From: Chloracidobacterium sp.
GTDB taxonomy: Bacteria > Acidobacteriota > Blastocatellia > Pyrinomonadales > Pyrinomonadaceae
Assembly: GCA_016706275.1 (NCBI GenBank)
Contig: JADJJY010000001.1
Span: forward strand, 744,001 to 808,000
Length of the DNA: 64,000 bases
Direction of reading: 5' to 3'
Part shown: piece after piece, positions 54,890 to 63,032 of the stretch
Layout of the letters: every line of letters starts with the position of its first letter
Numbering within the stretch: position 1 is the first letter of the stretch
Program-made: the position numbers and the translations under genes
The notes under the pieces: model-generated
Seen by the model: only the letters and a program-made list of their open reading frames with translations
Told to the model about the DNA's origin: nothing
Databases searched by the model: none

Positions 54890-56350
54890 TTAATAATCCT
54901 CCCTCGCGACAACCCGCACTTTCTCACGCCAATTCTCATGCAATTCAAACCGCCACAGCTCGATCTCGGGCGAGATCATCTTTGCAAAAAATTCAAAATC
55001 ACGGTGAAAGCTCCACGCCGGAGCGGCGAGATAAATGATTGCCGGTTGGTTGGTGATCGTGCGTCCGTCAAACAGATCAGCTTCGTCTAGCAATCCGCGT
55101 CGCCGCTGCAGTTCGATCTTTCTCCAGTAATCCGTCGCCTGAAAAACACTCGAACGGTCAGGCTGAGTCTTTAGCTCGATGATGACAAGACGCCCGTCTT
55201 TTCGCAGGGCGAGCAGATCGATCTTGTCGTTAGCCGAGCGAAACTGGTGGTAGATCGGTGAAAGTATAAGGTTTGCGTCGAGCAAAGTGATGTTGCCGCG
55301 TAGGATCGATTCGAGCCACGCCTCAGGTGCTGTACGGTAATATTCGTGACGCTTATTCAAGGTGTGGGCGGTGCGATAAAGCCTAAGCTGCTCGACGATC
55401 TCAACCAGACCGTCCCAAGTCTCGTCGGTCAATATCCGCCGTTCGCGTCCTACTCCAAACCATGCTTTTTCGATACCCATCATCGTCCGCACGCGGGCGA
55501 ACGGCAGCCCCATAAACCGAAGCATCTCGCCTTGCCGTGAGTAGACGATGTCTATCTCGTCTGTCGATAGGTCGATGATTCGCTGACCGATGCCGCCGGG
55601 TTCGCGGAGTTCCGGTGCGTTTGGACGCCTCGATTTTTCACACCACAGATCTCGGATCTTTCGTTTTGGCAGTTCTACCACTGAGGGAGGTTCGGTCTTT
55701 CGTTTTATCTCAAATACCGTGATCTTTGCTTTCCACCGCTCGGTCAAAAGGGCGTGGAGTTTTTGCAGATTTTTGGCGTGCCGCTTTTCGCAGATGATCC
55801 AGATATCGAGCACCGGTTTCTTTTTTCGTGAGCCCAGTTTTTCAAGCCAGAGAATTGCCGACGACAAGACGACTTCGACCGTCAGTTTGCCGGTGACGTC
55901 ATATAGTGCGGCAAACGGTGTTTTGTCGGCATCGTCAAAAAGTATGTGGGCAAGCCGTCCGCCGTCGGTGTTTAAGGCGACGCGGCCAAGCTTGATGCCG
56001 GGAAAATTTGCCTTAATAAGGCTGGCGATCTCGTTAGCTTTTTCGAGCCGTGCAAGCTCGACCTCTGCGGTGAGGGTGCTTGCGGCAATTCGCGGCACGA
56101 GCCGCACGCTTTCGCGTTTTCCAAACTCACGGCTTAAGCTCAGCGTTAGCTCATTACCGTCAAATTCAAACGAATGCAGCCGCCAATCATGAAATCCGTC
56201 GTCGCTGATAAAGCCGACCAGCGTCTTGTCGCCCTCAGCGGTAATTTCGATCTCGGGACTGTTTAAGGGGAATGTGCGGCCCGTCTCGCGGACGAGCAGC
56301 CACTCATGATGAGCGGCGAGCAGTTCGCGAATCTCATCCGGATTCACCAT
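54890..56350 (-). CDS. Protein with C-terminal PD-(D/E)XK-like nuclease domain
   Basis: 486 residues from the ATG at 56350, which overlaps the SGNH gene by 7 bases. The C-terminal third has FRSANDKIDLLALRKDG followed by RLVIIELKTQPDRS, a plausible D...ExK active site as in NucS/RmuC-like or DUF91-type domains. The N-terminal part (ELLAAHHEWLLVRETGRTFP; GNELTLSLSREFGKRESVRL) is unfamiliar. Possibly DNA repair or defence; I cannot decide. The whole protein is soluble. Confidence 0.7.
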   Translation of the reverse strand: MVNPDEIRELLAAHHEWLLVRETGRTFPLNSPEIEITAEGDKTLVGFISDDGFHDWRLHSFEFDGNELTLSLSREFGKRESVRLVPRIAASTLTAEVELARLEKANEIASLIKANFPGIKLGRVALNTDGGRLAHILFDDADKTPFAALYDVTGKLTVEVVLSSAILWLEKLGSRKKKPVLDIWIICEKRHAKNLQKLHALLTERWKAKITVFEIKRKTEPPSVVELPKRKIRDLWCEKSRRPNAPELREPGGIGQRIIDLSTDEIDIVYSRQGEMLRFMGLPFARVRTMMGIEKAWFGVGRERRILTDETWDGLVEIVEQLRLYRTAHTLNKRHEYYRTAPEAWLESILRGNITLLDANLILSPIYHQFRSANDKIDLLALRKDGRLVIIELKTQPDRSSVFQATDYWRKIELQRRRGLLDEADLFDGRTITNQPAIIYLAAPAWSFHRDFEFFAKMISPEIELWRFELHENWREKVRVVAREDY

Positions 56351-57108
56351 TCGTGATGTTTGGCAAAGTATTTGATCATCGCCTCGGCCCAGTCGGCGTA
56401 GCCCTGTTCGGACGGGTGGATGCCGTCGGCCCAAAAGCCTTCGAGCCTGAAATCGGCCGGCTGCGGATAGTAAAAGACGCGGTCCAGAGCGCGTGTAAAT
56501 TCGACTATGTTTGCGTTGTGCATCTGCGACAGCCGCCAGAGGATCGATCTGATCGGCTCGGGCAGAGCCGGAGCATAGATGATCATCGGGCAGTTTGAGA
56601 TAAAGATGACCGCGTTAGGATTTTTTTCGCGAACTATCGAGATCAGCTCGAGCATATCCGTTCGCCATTTGCGCGGGCTCGAGAGTTTCATCACGTCGTT
56701 GCCGCCGATACCGAGCAGGATGTAGTCAAACTGCTCGTCCGGCATTTGCGGCACGAGGTCCTCGATCGTCCGGCGGGCGGTAACGCCGTTTTTGCCAAGC
56801 ACTGTCCACGCAACCGGGCGGGCGATGTGTTCGCTCAGATTTTTGGCAAACTGCCCGGCAAGCGCGAGTTCGTGCGTGCGGGCACCGAGCCCCGCGACGG
56901 TCGATTCGCCGATGACGTAGAGCTTTGCGGGATTTGGCCCGTCGCCGTATCGCCCGTGCCTCTCGCCGCCAGCGTCGGGCAGTACGCCGATCTTCCAACG
57001 CGTGACCTGTCCCTGCAGCAGCAGCAGCGGCGTGAACGGCAGCAAAACGGCCGAACCGAGCATAAATTGCCTCTGCAAACGCGATAAATTGTCGGTGCCG
57101 TTGTCCAT
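56344..57108 (-). CDS. SGNH/GDSL-family hydrolase
   Basis: About 254 residues. Block I is YVIGESTVAGLG (Ser nucleophile; GES rather than GDS), block II GKNGVTARRT, block III GIGGNDVMKL and block V DGIHPSEQGYADWA with the catalytic Asp and His. A hydrophobic N-terminal segment (LGSAVLLPFTPLLLLQG) may anchor or export it. Esterase or lipase activity on an envelope substrate is likely. Start at the ATG at 57108; an upstream in-frame start exists. Confidence 0.88.
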   Translation of the reverse strand: MDNGTDNLSRLQRQFMLGSAVLLPFTPLLLLQGQVTRWKIGVLPDAGGERHGRYGDGPNPAKLYVIGESTVAGLGARTHELALAGQFAKNLSEHIARPVAWTVLGKNGVTARRTIEDLVPQMPDEQFDYILLGIGGNDVMKLSSPRKWRTDMLELISIVREKNPNAVIFISNCPMIIYAPALPEPIRSILWRLSQMHNANIVEFTRALDRVFYYPQPADFRLEGFWADGIHPSEQGYADWAEAMIKYFAKHHEW

Positions 57109-57140
57109 ACGTGTCGTTATGATAAAATTTAAAGCCTCAA

Positions 57141-57782
57141 ATGTTTTTGTCAAATCTATCCCGGCCTTTCCTGCTTCTAATTGCTTTCACGCTTGTAATG
57201 CAGGCGTGCGGTTCGTCGCAAACCAACCAAAACAAAGAGGTTTCGCTGACAGGCGAAAGCACAAGCGAATTTCCGTTCACGGTAAAGGAACCGGAGACAT
57301 ATCAGGCCGACGTGGTTGTGACCGCCGGCGGGACCGAGACTCGTTGGTCGGTCGCACGAAACGGTGAGAAGTGGCGGTACGACATTTATGCGGGCACTGC
57401 GATGACCGTCTCGCAGATTCGCAGCGACAAACTCTACTATATCGACCACCGCAAAAAAACGTTTTGGGAGATGAGCGAAAAGCCGGGAACCGGCGAGATC
57501 AGCGACATCGCCCGCAGCTTTTTTCGCGGCTATGAGCACAACGATTTTGACGAAGTGGGACGCGAAGGAACTATTATTAAATACAAAGTCCGCCCCATCG
57601 ACAAACGCCCGGGTAGCATAGTGATCTCGATCGACTCCGCGAGCGGGATGATGGTCAGACAGGAATTTTTAGCGGCTGACGGCGGTGTCCAATATGTGTA
57701 TGAGCTGCGAAATCTAAAGCTCAACGTCGACGACAGCACGTTCGCGATTCCCTCCGATTATCGTAAGGTCACGCAGCCATAA
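57141..57782 (+). CDS. Lipoprotein, paralogue 1
   Basis: 213 residues. Lipobox in LLLIAFTLVMQAC gives an acylated cysteine at about residue 23. The mature part (EPETYQADVVVTAGGTETRW, then VARNGEKWRYDIYAG) is beta-rich. It aligns with the next gene. The fold looks like LolA/DUF4412-type lipid-binding domains (inference). It is transcribed divergently from the SGNH gene. Confidence 0.8.
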   Translation: MFLSNLSRPFLLLIAFTLVMQACGSSQTNQNKEVSLTGESTSEFPFTVKEPETYQADVVVTAGGTETRWSVARNGEKWRYDIYAGTAMTVSQIRSDKLYYIDHRKKTFWEMSEKPGTGEISDIARSFFRGYEHNDFDEVGREGTIIKYKVRPIDKRPGSIVISIDSASGMMVRQEFLAADGGVQYVYELRNLKLNVDDSTFAIPSDYRKVTQP

Positions 57783-57847
57783 GCTTCGCTATTCGTCACC
57801 CACCACCGCCGTACCCGCCAACCGCTATGTTAAAATTCATCTATCCG

Positions 57848-58540
57848 ATGAAGTTAATGAATATATCCACGACCTTGCTTTTCCTCAGTGTCTCAGCACT
57901 TCTTTTCACCGGCTGCCGCACAGTCTCGACGGGCGAAAATACTAACGGCTCGATCGACGGGGTCGAAAAGACGAAAGCGCCGTTCGCAGACAGGGAACCT
58001 GAAAAATATCAGACCGAGATCTGGCAGACGTCGGCCAAGGGCACGGAGAAATTCTTTTTGACCCGCAGCGGTGAAAAATGGCGTATGGATTCCTCGTATG
58101 GAGCACCCGAACAAGTGACCACGATCCACACCGATAAGGAATATGTGATCTCCTCAGCGGCCAAGGTTTACGCCGAGTATCCGACCGGCCACGGTTTTGA
58201 CGACCGCGAAGATACGGTTTACGAAATGACGTTCGGAATGCTCAATTCCAAGGTAAAAGCCGTCTATGAAAAGCTCGGGACCGACGGCGGCCTGACCAAA
58301 TATAAGGTTACGACCGACGGTGATAAGGGTAAGGAATCGATAGTCTATTTTGATGACAAACTCGGATTGCCGGTCAAAAAGGAGATCTTCAAGGCCGGTG
58401 GGACCGGGCAATCTCCTGAGATGACTATCACTCTTTCGGGCTATAAAGCAGAGACAGACGAGAAGCTTTTCGCCTTACCCGAAGGCTTGAAAAAGGTGAC
58501 CGCCGGTGAGATGAAAAAGCTGCTTTCGGGCGGCAAATAA
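57848..58540 (+). CDS. Lipoprotein, paralogue 2
   Basis: About 230 residues. Lipobox LLFTGC after a hydrophobic signal (STTLLFLSVSALLFTGC). EPEKYQTEIWQTSAKGTEKF and RSGEKWRMDSSYG match the corresponding stretches of the preceding lipoprotein, so the two arose by tandem duplication. The ATG at 57848 is chosen for signal-peptide length; another is in frame at 57827. The thioesterase gene follows after 6 bases. Confidence 0.8.
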   Translation: MKLMNISTTLLFLSVSALLFTGCRTVSTGENTNGSIDGVEKTKAPFADREPEKYQTEIWQTSAKGTEKFFLTRSGEKWRMDSSYGAPEQVTTIHTDKEYVISSAAKVYAEYPTGHGFDDREDTVYEMTFGMLNSKVKAVYEKLGTDGGLTKYKVTTDGDKGKESIVYFDDKLGLPVKKEIFKAGGTGQSPEMTITLSGYKAETDEKLFALPEGLKKVTAGEMKKLLSGGK

Positions 58541-58546
58541 AACGTT

Positions 58547-58978
58547 ATGACCGAACAAAAACTGCGTACAGAGATCACCGACGAGCAACGAGCCTTTGCA
58601 GCTAATGCTCTGCACACGCTGCCGTTTTCAAAGCTGATCGGCATGAAACTGGTCAAGCTAGAGGTTGACGAGGCGCAGATCAGCATCGATATGCGCGACG
58701 ACCTGCGCCAGCCAAGCGGCGTTTTGCACGGCGGCGTGACCGCGACGCTGATCGATACGGCAATGGCGTTTGCCGTCCGCACACGTCTCGGTATACATGA
58801 AGCGACCGCCACGATCGACCTCACGATCCACTATTTACGGCCCCATATAACTGGAGTTTTCACATGTACGGCAAAGGTCGTCCGGGCCGGAAAGCGAATA
58901 TTCACCGTCTCAGCCGACGTCCACGGCGAAGACGGAAAGTTGATCGCAACGGGCCTCTCAACGTATACAAGAGTTTGA
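58547..58978 (+). CDS. PaaI-type hotdog thioesterase
   Basis: 143 residues. Single hotdog domain with the active-site region PSGVLHGGVTATLIDTAMAF (Asp on the central helix) and IDLTIHYLRPHITG. These enzymes hydrolyse aryl- or acyl-CoA thioesters. Close behind the lipoprotein gene; a palindromic repeat follows its stop. Confidence 0.92.
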   Translation: MTEQKLRTEITDEQRAFAANALHTLPFSKLIGMKLVKLEVDEAQISIDMRDDLRQPSGVLHGGVTATLIDTAMAFAVRTRLGIHEATATIDLTIHYLRPHITGVFTCTAKVVRAGKRIFTVSADVHGEDGKLIATGLSTYTRV

Positions 58979-58986
58979 AGAACTTG

Positions 58987-59058
58987 CACCACAGAGTCAC
59001 AGAGGACACAGAGTCACAAGTGGCCTCTTTTCTCGGTGCTCTCTGTGGCTCTGTGGTG
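58987..59058. repeat. Palindromic repeat, CACAGAG family
   Basis: CACCACAGAGTCACAGAGGA and CACAGAGTCACA on the left; CTCTGTGGCTCTGTGGTG on the right. It lies between the thioesterase stop and the ABC exporter ATG, ending 9 bases from that ATG. Confidence 0.85.
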
Positions 59059-59067
59059 AATTCTTAA

Positions 59068-60879
59068 ATGGAACAGTTAAAGAAATTTGCACGATATTTT
59101 AGGCCTTACAAAGGGACCATTCTGCTTGGGATCCTTTGTATTTTGGCGTCGATGTCGTTCGGGCTATTTATTCCGTATATGGTCGGCCAGGCGATCGATG
59201 ACCTCGGTGCGGGCGTGACCCGCGAAAAGATAATTTACTATCCACTAGTCATCCTTGGCATTAGCGCGATGAGCGGTGTGTTTTTGTTTTTGCAGCGCCG
59301 GCTGTTGATCAACACTTCGCGGCATATCGAGTTTGATATGCGGCAAGATTTTTACGCGTCGCTGGTCGGGCAATCGATGCAGTATTTTCATGAGACCCGC
59401 GTGGGCGACCTAATGGCGCGTGCGACCAACGACCTCGCCGCCATCCGCCAGATCGTCGGGCCGATGATCCTGTACAGCTTTCAGGCGATCTTTGCGCTCT
59501 GCATTTCGCTGCCGATAATGCTCAACATCTCGGTCAAGCTCACGCTGCTACTGCTCATCCCGATGCCGCTCGTGACGCTGACCGTCAAGTTTTTGGGCGA
59601 ACGGATACACAAACGCTTTGAGAAAATTCAGGAATATTTCTCCGACATCACCGCCCGTGCCCAAGAAAATCTGACCGGCGTCCGCGTCATCCGTGCTTAC
59701 GCTCAGGAGGACGCCGAGATCGAGCAGTTCCAGGTCCTCAACCGCGAATACGCCTCGCAAAATCTCAAGCTCGTAAAATACGCCGCCGCGATGCGTCCGC
59801 TGTTGTTCTTTTTCATCGGCCTCGGTTTTGTGATCATCGTCGCGGTCGGTGTGCCGATGGCGGTTCGCAGCGAGATAACGGCGGGCGATTTTACGGCATT
59901 TATCCTCTATCTCCAGCGGATGATCTGGTACCTCATCGCCCTCGGTTACGTTGTCAATCTATACCAACGCGGCACCGCTTCGCTCAAGCGTTTTAACGCG
60001 ATCCTCGAAGCCGAGCCAGCGATCAAAGATGACGCTGTCGCCCACGAACAGTCACCCGTTCAGGGCAACATCGAATTTCGCGACCTGACCTTTGCATACA
60101 ACGGCAAGCCGGTGCTTCGAGATATAGACCTAAAGATAGACGCAGGCCAGACCATCGCGTTCGTCGGCAAGACGGGTAGCGGCAAATCGACACTGATGAG
60201 CCTCGTGCCGCGTCTGCTGGATGCGCCGGACGGCAGCGTCTTGGTCGATGGCCGCCCGTTGCGCGAATATCCCATCGCCCAACTCCGCCAAGCCATCGGC
60301 TTTGTCCCCCAAGAGACGTTTCTATTCAGCGACACGCTTGCCGCTAACATCGCGTTTGGAGTAGAGGAGTTGGGGAGTAAAGGAGTGGGGGAGAGTGTCA
60401 AAAGCAACGGCTCCCCTACTCCTCCACTCCCCCACTCCTCCACTTCCAAGATGACCGTCGAATCCGCCGCAACCATCGCCGGACTCGCCGCTGACATCGA
60501 AGATTTCCCCGGCAAGTACGAACAACTCGTTGGCGAACGCGGTATCACTCTTTCGGGCGGGCAAAAACAGCGGACGGCAATCGCCCGTGCGGTGATGCGT
60601 GACCCGCGGATTTTGATACTTGATGATTCGCTCAGTGCGGTCGACACCTATACCGAAGAAACGATCTTGCACAATCTCCGCGACGTTCGCGAAAATCGCA
60701 CGACGCTCATCGTTTCACACCGGGTCTCGACGATCCGCGACGCCGATCTGATCTGCGTCATGGCCGACGGCCGCATCATCGAACGCGGCACTCACGAAGA
60801 GTTGCTAACCCTCGACGGCGAATACGCCGACCTCTACGAACGTCAGCGTTTAGAAGAAGAATTGGAGGCGACAGATTAA
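59068..60879 (+). CDS. ABC exporter, fused membrane and ATPase domains (MsbA-like)
   Basis: 603 residues. Six-helix exporter domain (YFRPYKGTILLGILCILASM; QYFHETRVGDLMARATND), then an ATPase domain with Walker A GKTGSGKSTL (about 370), Q-loop FVPQETFLFSDT, signature TLSGGQKQRT (about 495) and Walker B RILILDDSLSAVD. Possible substrates are lipids, lipid A precursors or drugs. Between the Q-loop and the signature about 28 residues (around 432-460) come from an inserted repeat; otherwise all motifs are intact. No ribosome-binding site is visible before the ATG. Confidence 0.93.
   Translation: MEQLKKFARYFRPYKGTILLGILCILASMSFGLFIPYMVGQAIDDLGAGVTREKIIYYPLVILGISAMSGVFLFLQRRLLINTSRHIEFDMRQDFYASLVGQSMQYFHETRVGDLMARATNDLAAIRQIVGPMILYSFQAIFALCISLPIMLNISVKLTLLLLIPMPLVTLTVKFLGERIHKRFEKIQEYFSDITARAQENLTGVRVIRAYAQEDAEIEQFQVLNREYASQNLKLVKYAAAMRPLLFFFIGLGFVIIVAVGVPMAVRSEITAGDFTAFILYLQRMIWYLIALGYVVNLYQRGTASLKRFNAILEAEPAIKDDAVAHEQSPVQGNIEFRDLTFAYNGKPVLRDIDLKIDAGQTIAFVGKTGSGKSTLMSLVPRLLDAPDGSVLVDGRPLREYPIAQLRQAIGFVPQETFLFSDTLAANIAFGVEELGSKGVGESVKSNGSPTPPLPHSSTSKMTVESAATIAGLAADIEDFPGKYEQLVGERGITLSGGQKQRTAIARAVMRDPRILILDDSLSAVDTYTEETILHNLRDVRENRTTLIVSHRVSTIRDADLICVMADGRIIERGTHEELLTLDGEYADLYERQRLEEELEATD
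60362..60446. repeat. Palindromic repeat, GGAGTGGGGGAG family, in frame inside the ABC exporter gene
   Basis: GGAGTTGGGGAGTAAAGGAG then TGGGGGAG, a short centre, and CTCCCCTACTCCTCCACTCC then CCCACTCC form an inverted repeat of about 85 bases. It encodes LGSKGVGESV...SPTPPLPHSSTS, low-complexity residues not expected in an ABC domain. Confidence 0.85.
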
Positions 60880-61335
60880 GTGCAGAACGACGACACGGGG
60901 ACAAGGGTGGGATACATCGTTGCTATCTCAATATGTACAGCAATCTTGGTGTCGCAGTTTCTTTTCCTTTTGATGATCTATTTTGTAAAACCGGAGCTTA
61001 TGGGGCTTGCCCCGTCTCAATCTCAATCTGAATCGGAGAGAACGCCCGAAATTGTGTTGGTGTTAGCGGTCGTCTCGATAGTCGTTCTAGTGGCGTCGTT
61101 CGTGATCAAAAAGGTACTAATAGGACAGGCGGTAAAAACACGTGTCACCGCGCTTATTTTTGTTGCGAGTATATTTGGTTGTTCGTTGTGTGAGTCGGTT
61201 ACTTTGTTTGGACTGCTAACGGCATTTGTAGCCAATTATCCTTACTTTTACGCTTTCTTTGCGGCAGGCATAATCGGCACAATCCTACATTTCCCAAGCC
61301 AATCTAGTATTGATGCCGCCAGTTACAAAACGTAG
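60880..61335 (+). CDS. Small integral membrane protein
   Basis: 151 residues, start GTG directly after the ABC exporter stop. Four hydrophobic helices are visible (AISICTAILVSQFLFLLMIY; IVLVLAVVSIVVLVASFVI; ALIFVASIFGCSLCESVTLF; YPYFYAFFAAGIIGTILHF). No family recognised. It is likely co-translated with the exporter. Confidence 0.7.
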   Translation: MQNDDTGTRVGYIVAISICTAILVSQFLFLLMIYFVKPELMGLAPSQSQSESERTPEIVLVLAVVSIVVLVASFVIKKVLIGQAVKTRVTALIFVASIFGCSLCESVTLFGLLTAFVANYPYFYAFFAAGIIGTILHFPSQSSIDAASYKT

Positions 61336-61336
61336 G

Positions 61337-61368
61337 GGTTACTGCCACTGTCACTGCCTACTGTCTTA
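61337..61368. repeat. ACTGCC/ACTGTC tandem words
   Basis: ACTGCC, ACTGTC, ACTGCC and ACTGTC follow each other in the gap between two convergent genes. The arrangement is like the other elements but lacks a second arm; it may be a remnant. Confidence 0.4.
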
Positions 61369-61794
61369 CTCCGGCGGAGGCAGTATCTGCCCGCCGTGGT
61401 GTGCGACGACCTGCCAAAGGCCTGCGCGTTTCATCCAGACGTGCGTGCTGCGATAAGATATGTTTCGCACGCCCTCGACCTTCGCCCGGTGCGTCATTAT
61501 CGCTGTGTTGGCAAAAACCCTCACCTTGTAATCGTCCGATCTGACCATATCGGCATTTGGAGCGAACTGCGCCAGATACTGCGTTTTGTTCTCGATCTCG
61601 CCCCGCTGCGTCGTGCCGACATAATCGTCCGCCACCAACGCCCCCGCCGCCTGTCTGTCGCCCTTAAGCTCCGCAAACGTCCATGCCTTATCCAGCTCTA
61701 TCAGCTTGGCCTCAACGCTCCCCTTTTTGTATTGACCAATCGCCCCTGCCGACACCCCCAACACCAAAACCACCACGCCGATCACCACTCTCAT
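61366..61794 (-). CDS. Exported DUF4440 (SnoaL/NTF2-like) protein
   Basis: 142 residues. Signal peptide RVVIGVVVLVLGVSAGAIGQ. NTF2-like fold: VEAKLIELDKAWTFAELKGD, GALVADDYVGTTQRGEIENK, and STHVWMKRAGLWQVVAHHGG at the end. Such domains bind small ligands or act as enzymes; function unknown. GGAGG lies about 10 bases before the ATG. Confidence 0.87.
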   Translation of the reverse strand: MRVVIGVVVLVLGVSAGAIGQYKKGSVEAKLIELDKAWTFAELKGDRQAAGALVADDYVGTTQRGEIENKTQYLAQFAPNADMVRSDDYKVRVFANTAIMTHRAKVEGVRNISYRSTHVWMKRAGLWQVVAHHGGQILPPPE

Positions 61795-61958
61795 AAGCCC
61801 AGTTCCTCCCCCAAAATCCTCTCACCCAACCCCCCTTTTTATATAATTTTCGAAGCGGGTAGGCAATTAGGGTCGGCAATCGGTCACTCCGGTTCGAGCA
61901 GGCGCCACATAGTCGCATCCCGATACTCAAATGCGGCGGTGGAGTCACCCCGTACCAG

Positions 61959-61990
61959 AATAAAAGGCCGCGGGAATCTCCCGGCGGCCG
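61959..61990 (-). terminator. Terminator after the small lipoprotein gene
   Basis: On the minus strand GGCCGCCGGGA and TCCCGCGGCC form a strong stem with one bulged base, followed by TTTTATT. It lies about 35 bases after the lipoprotein stop. Confidence 0.75.
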
Positions 61991-62024
61991 TGTGAGCAGT
62001 ACATAGGTAAAAAGGAATTCAGTT

Positions 62025-62369
62025 TTAGCGGTCATCATCGTCGCCGTCACTATCCTTCTTTCCGCGATCGTCGGCATCACCGATCTTTTTGGGTTGTTTT
62101 GAGTTGGCGGGTCGGTTCGACCTAACATCATCGCGATCTGCGGTTTTCGTATTTGCTGCGTTGGTATTATTTGCGGCCGGAGATCTGATATCGTCTCGGT
62201 CGCCATCCGAGGCAACCGAAACGTTGCTTGCCGTTGGCGTGGTAGCGTTTATGTTTGATACCGCCGGAGTCGTCTTTGTTTCATTTTGCTTGCTCTCGGT
62301 TTTGCCACCGCAGGCGAGCATTAGTGAAACTACAACGAAGAGCGCGACACTGGTTATAACTGTTTTCAT
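62025..62369 (-). CDS. Small lipoprotein, low-complexity
   Basis: 114 residues from the ATG at 62369 (GGAG 9 bases upstream). Lipobox VSLMLACGG. The mature part is rich in Asn, Thr, Ala and Asp, with repeated DRDD(I/V)RS units and a C terminus of aspartates. No folded domain is apparent. It follows the DUF2231 gene by 16 bases. Confidence 0.75.
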   Translation of the reverse strand: MKTVITSVALFVVVSLMLACGGKTESKQNETKTTPAVSNINATTPTASNVSVASDGDRDDIRSPAANNTNAANTKTADRDDVRSNRPANSKQPKKIGDADDRGKKDSDGDDDDR

Positions 62370-62385
62370 GATATTTCTCCTTGAT

Positions 62386-62943
62386 TTAGTCGTCATCATC
62401 GTCTGATTTTTGCGGTTTATTTGTTTCGGTACCTAGATTCGAGACCGTTCCCGTTGTCGATGTCATTACCGCTCTAACCCCAAGCTCGTGTACTAGCCGT
62501 CCACCTTGATGGGCTGTATTCATCAAAAGCACAACGCCCGATCCGTAAAAGAGTAAAAAGGCTAGATTGAGCGGTATTGTGATAACCCTCGATAGTTCTT
62601 TTTTGAATAGCATCGGGGCGAACAAGATCACTCCAAAAACCACGGTTAAGGCCGCAAAAACGCTACGGGTCGTTTCGGCAAGCTCTTCATGCTCTTCGAG
62701 GACTGACTCGACGTTGTTCATATGTTCGGCGAGTTCACCCGCCGCCTCGCCGGTGGATACGGCGACAAAGGTCGCGATCGTGCCGATCAGCATCAGAATA
62801 AATGCGGATATTAGGAAAGCACGGCCGCTCTTGGGCACAAGTATCCCGATCAGGATGATCAACGGCACAACGATCAATAGGGCTATAGGAAAATGAATGA
62901 TTATTGGGTGCAGGCCGTCCCAGCTGGGAATTGGTGGAAACAT
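62386..62943 (-). CDS. DUF2231 membrane protein
   Basis: 185 residues. HPIIIHFPIALLIVVPLIIL is the DUF2231 signature, and four hydrophobic helices are present, with a soluble segment (AEHMNNVESVLEEHEELAET) between helices 2 and 3. The family is often found with cytochromes or redox proteins; function unknown. The C terminus is a run of aspartates, as in the next lipoprotein. GGAG precedes the ATG. Confidence 0.88.
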   Translation of the reverse strand: MFPPIPSWDGLHPIIIHFPIALLIVVPLIILIGILVPKSGRAFLISAFILMLIGTIATFVAVSTGEAAGELAEHMNNVESVLEEHEELAETTRSVFAALTVVFGVILFAPMLFKKELSRVITIPLNLAFLLFYGSGVVLLMNTAHQGGRLVHELGVRAVMTSTTGTVSNLGTETNKPQKSDDDDD

Positions 62944-62965
62944 AATATTTACTCCTTGGGCATAT

Positions 62966-63010
62966 AGCTGCGGGTGCTAGTTTTACGGTTCAGGTGTGTC
63001 ACCCGCAGCT
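62966..63010. other. Long inverted repeat after the rubrerythrin gene
   Basis: AGCTGCGGGTG and CACCCGCAGCT pair perfectly over 11 bases around a 23-base loop. There is no T-run on the minus strand, so it may be an RNA-stabilising or attenuating hairpin between the rubrerythrin and DUF2231 genes. Confidence 0.5.
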
Positions 63011-63032
63011 TTCCCCCTTGAAAACTCAACTG

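Noticed and set aside
58987..59058. Short direct repeats that could suggest a CRISPR array
   Set aside because: Words are 7-10 bases with no unique spacers, and no cas gene is nearby; the layout is an inverted repeat.
61712..62215. Minus-strand open frame of 167 codons across the 62-kb terminator
   Set aside because: It crosses two well-supported genes and a terminator and shows no protein-like pattern.
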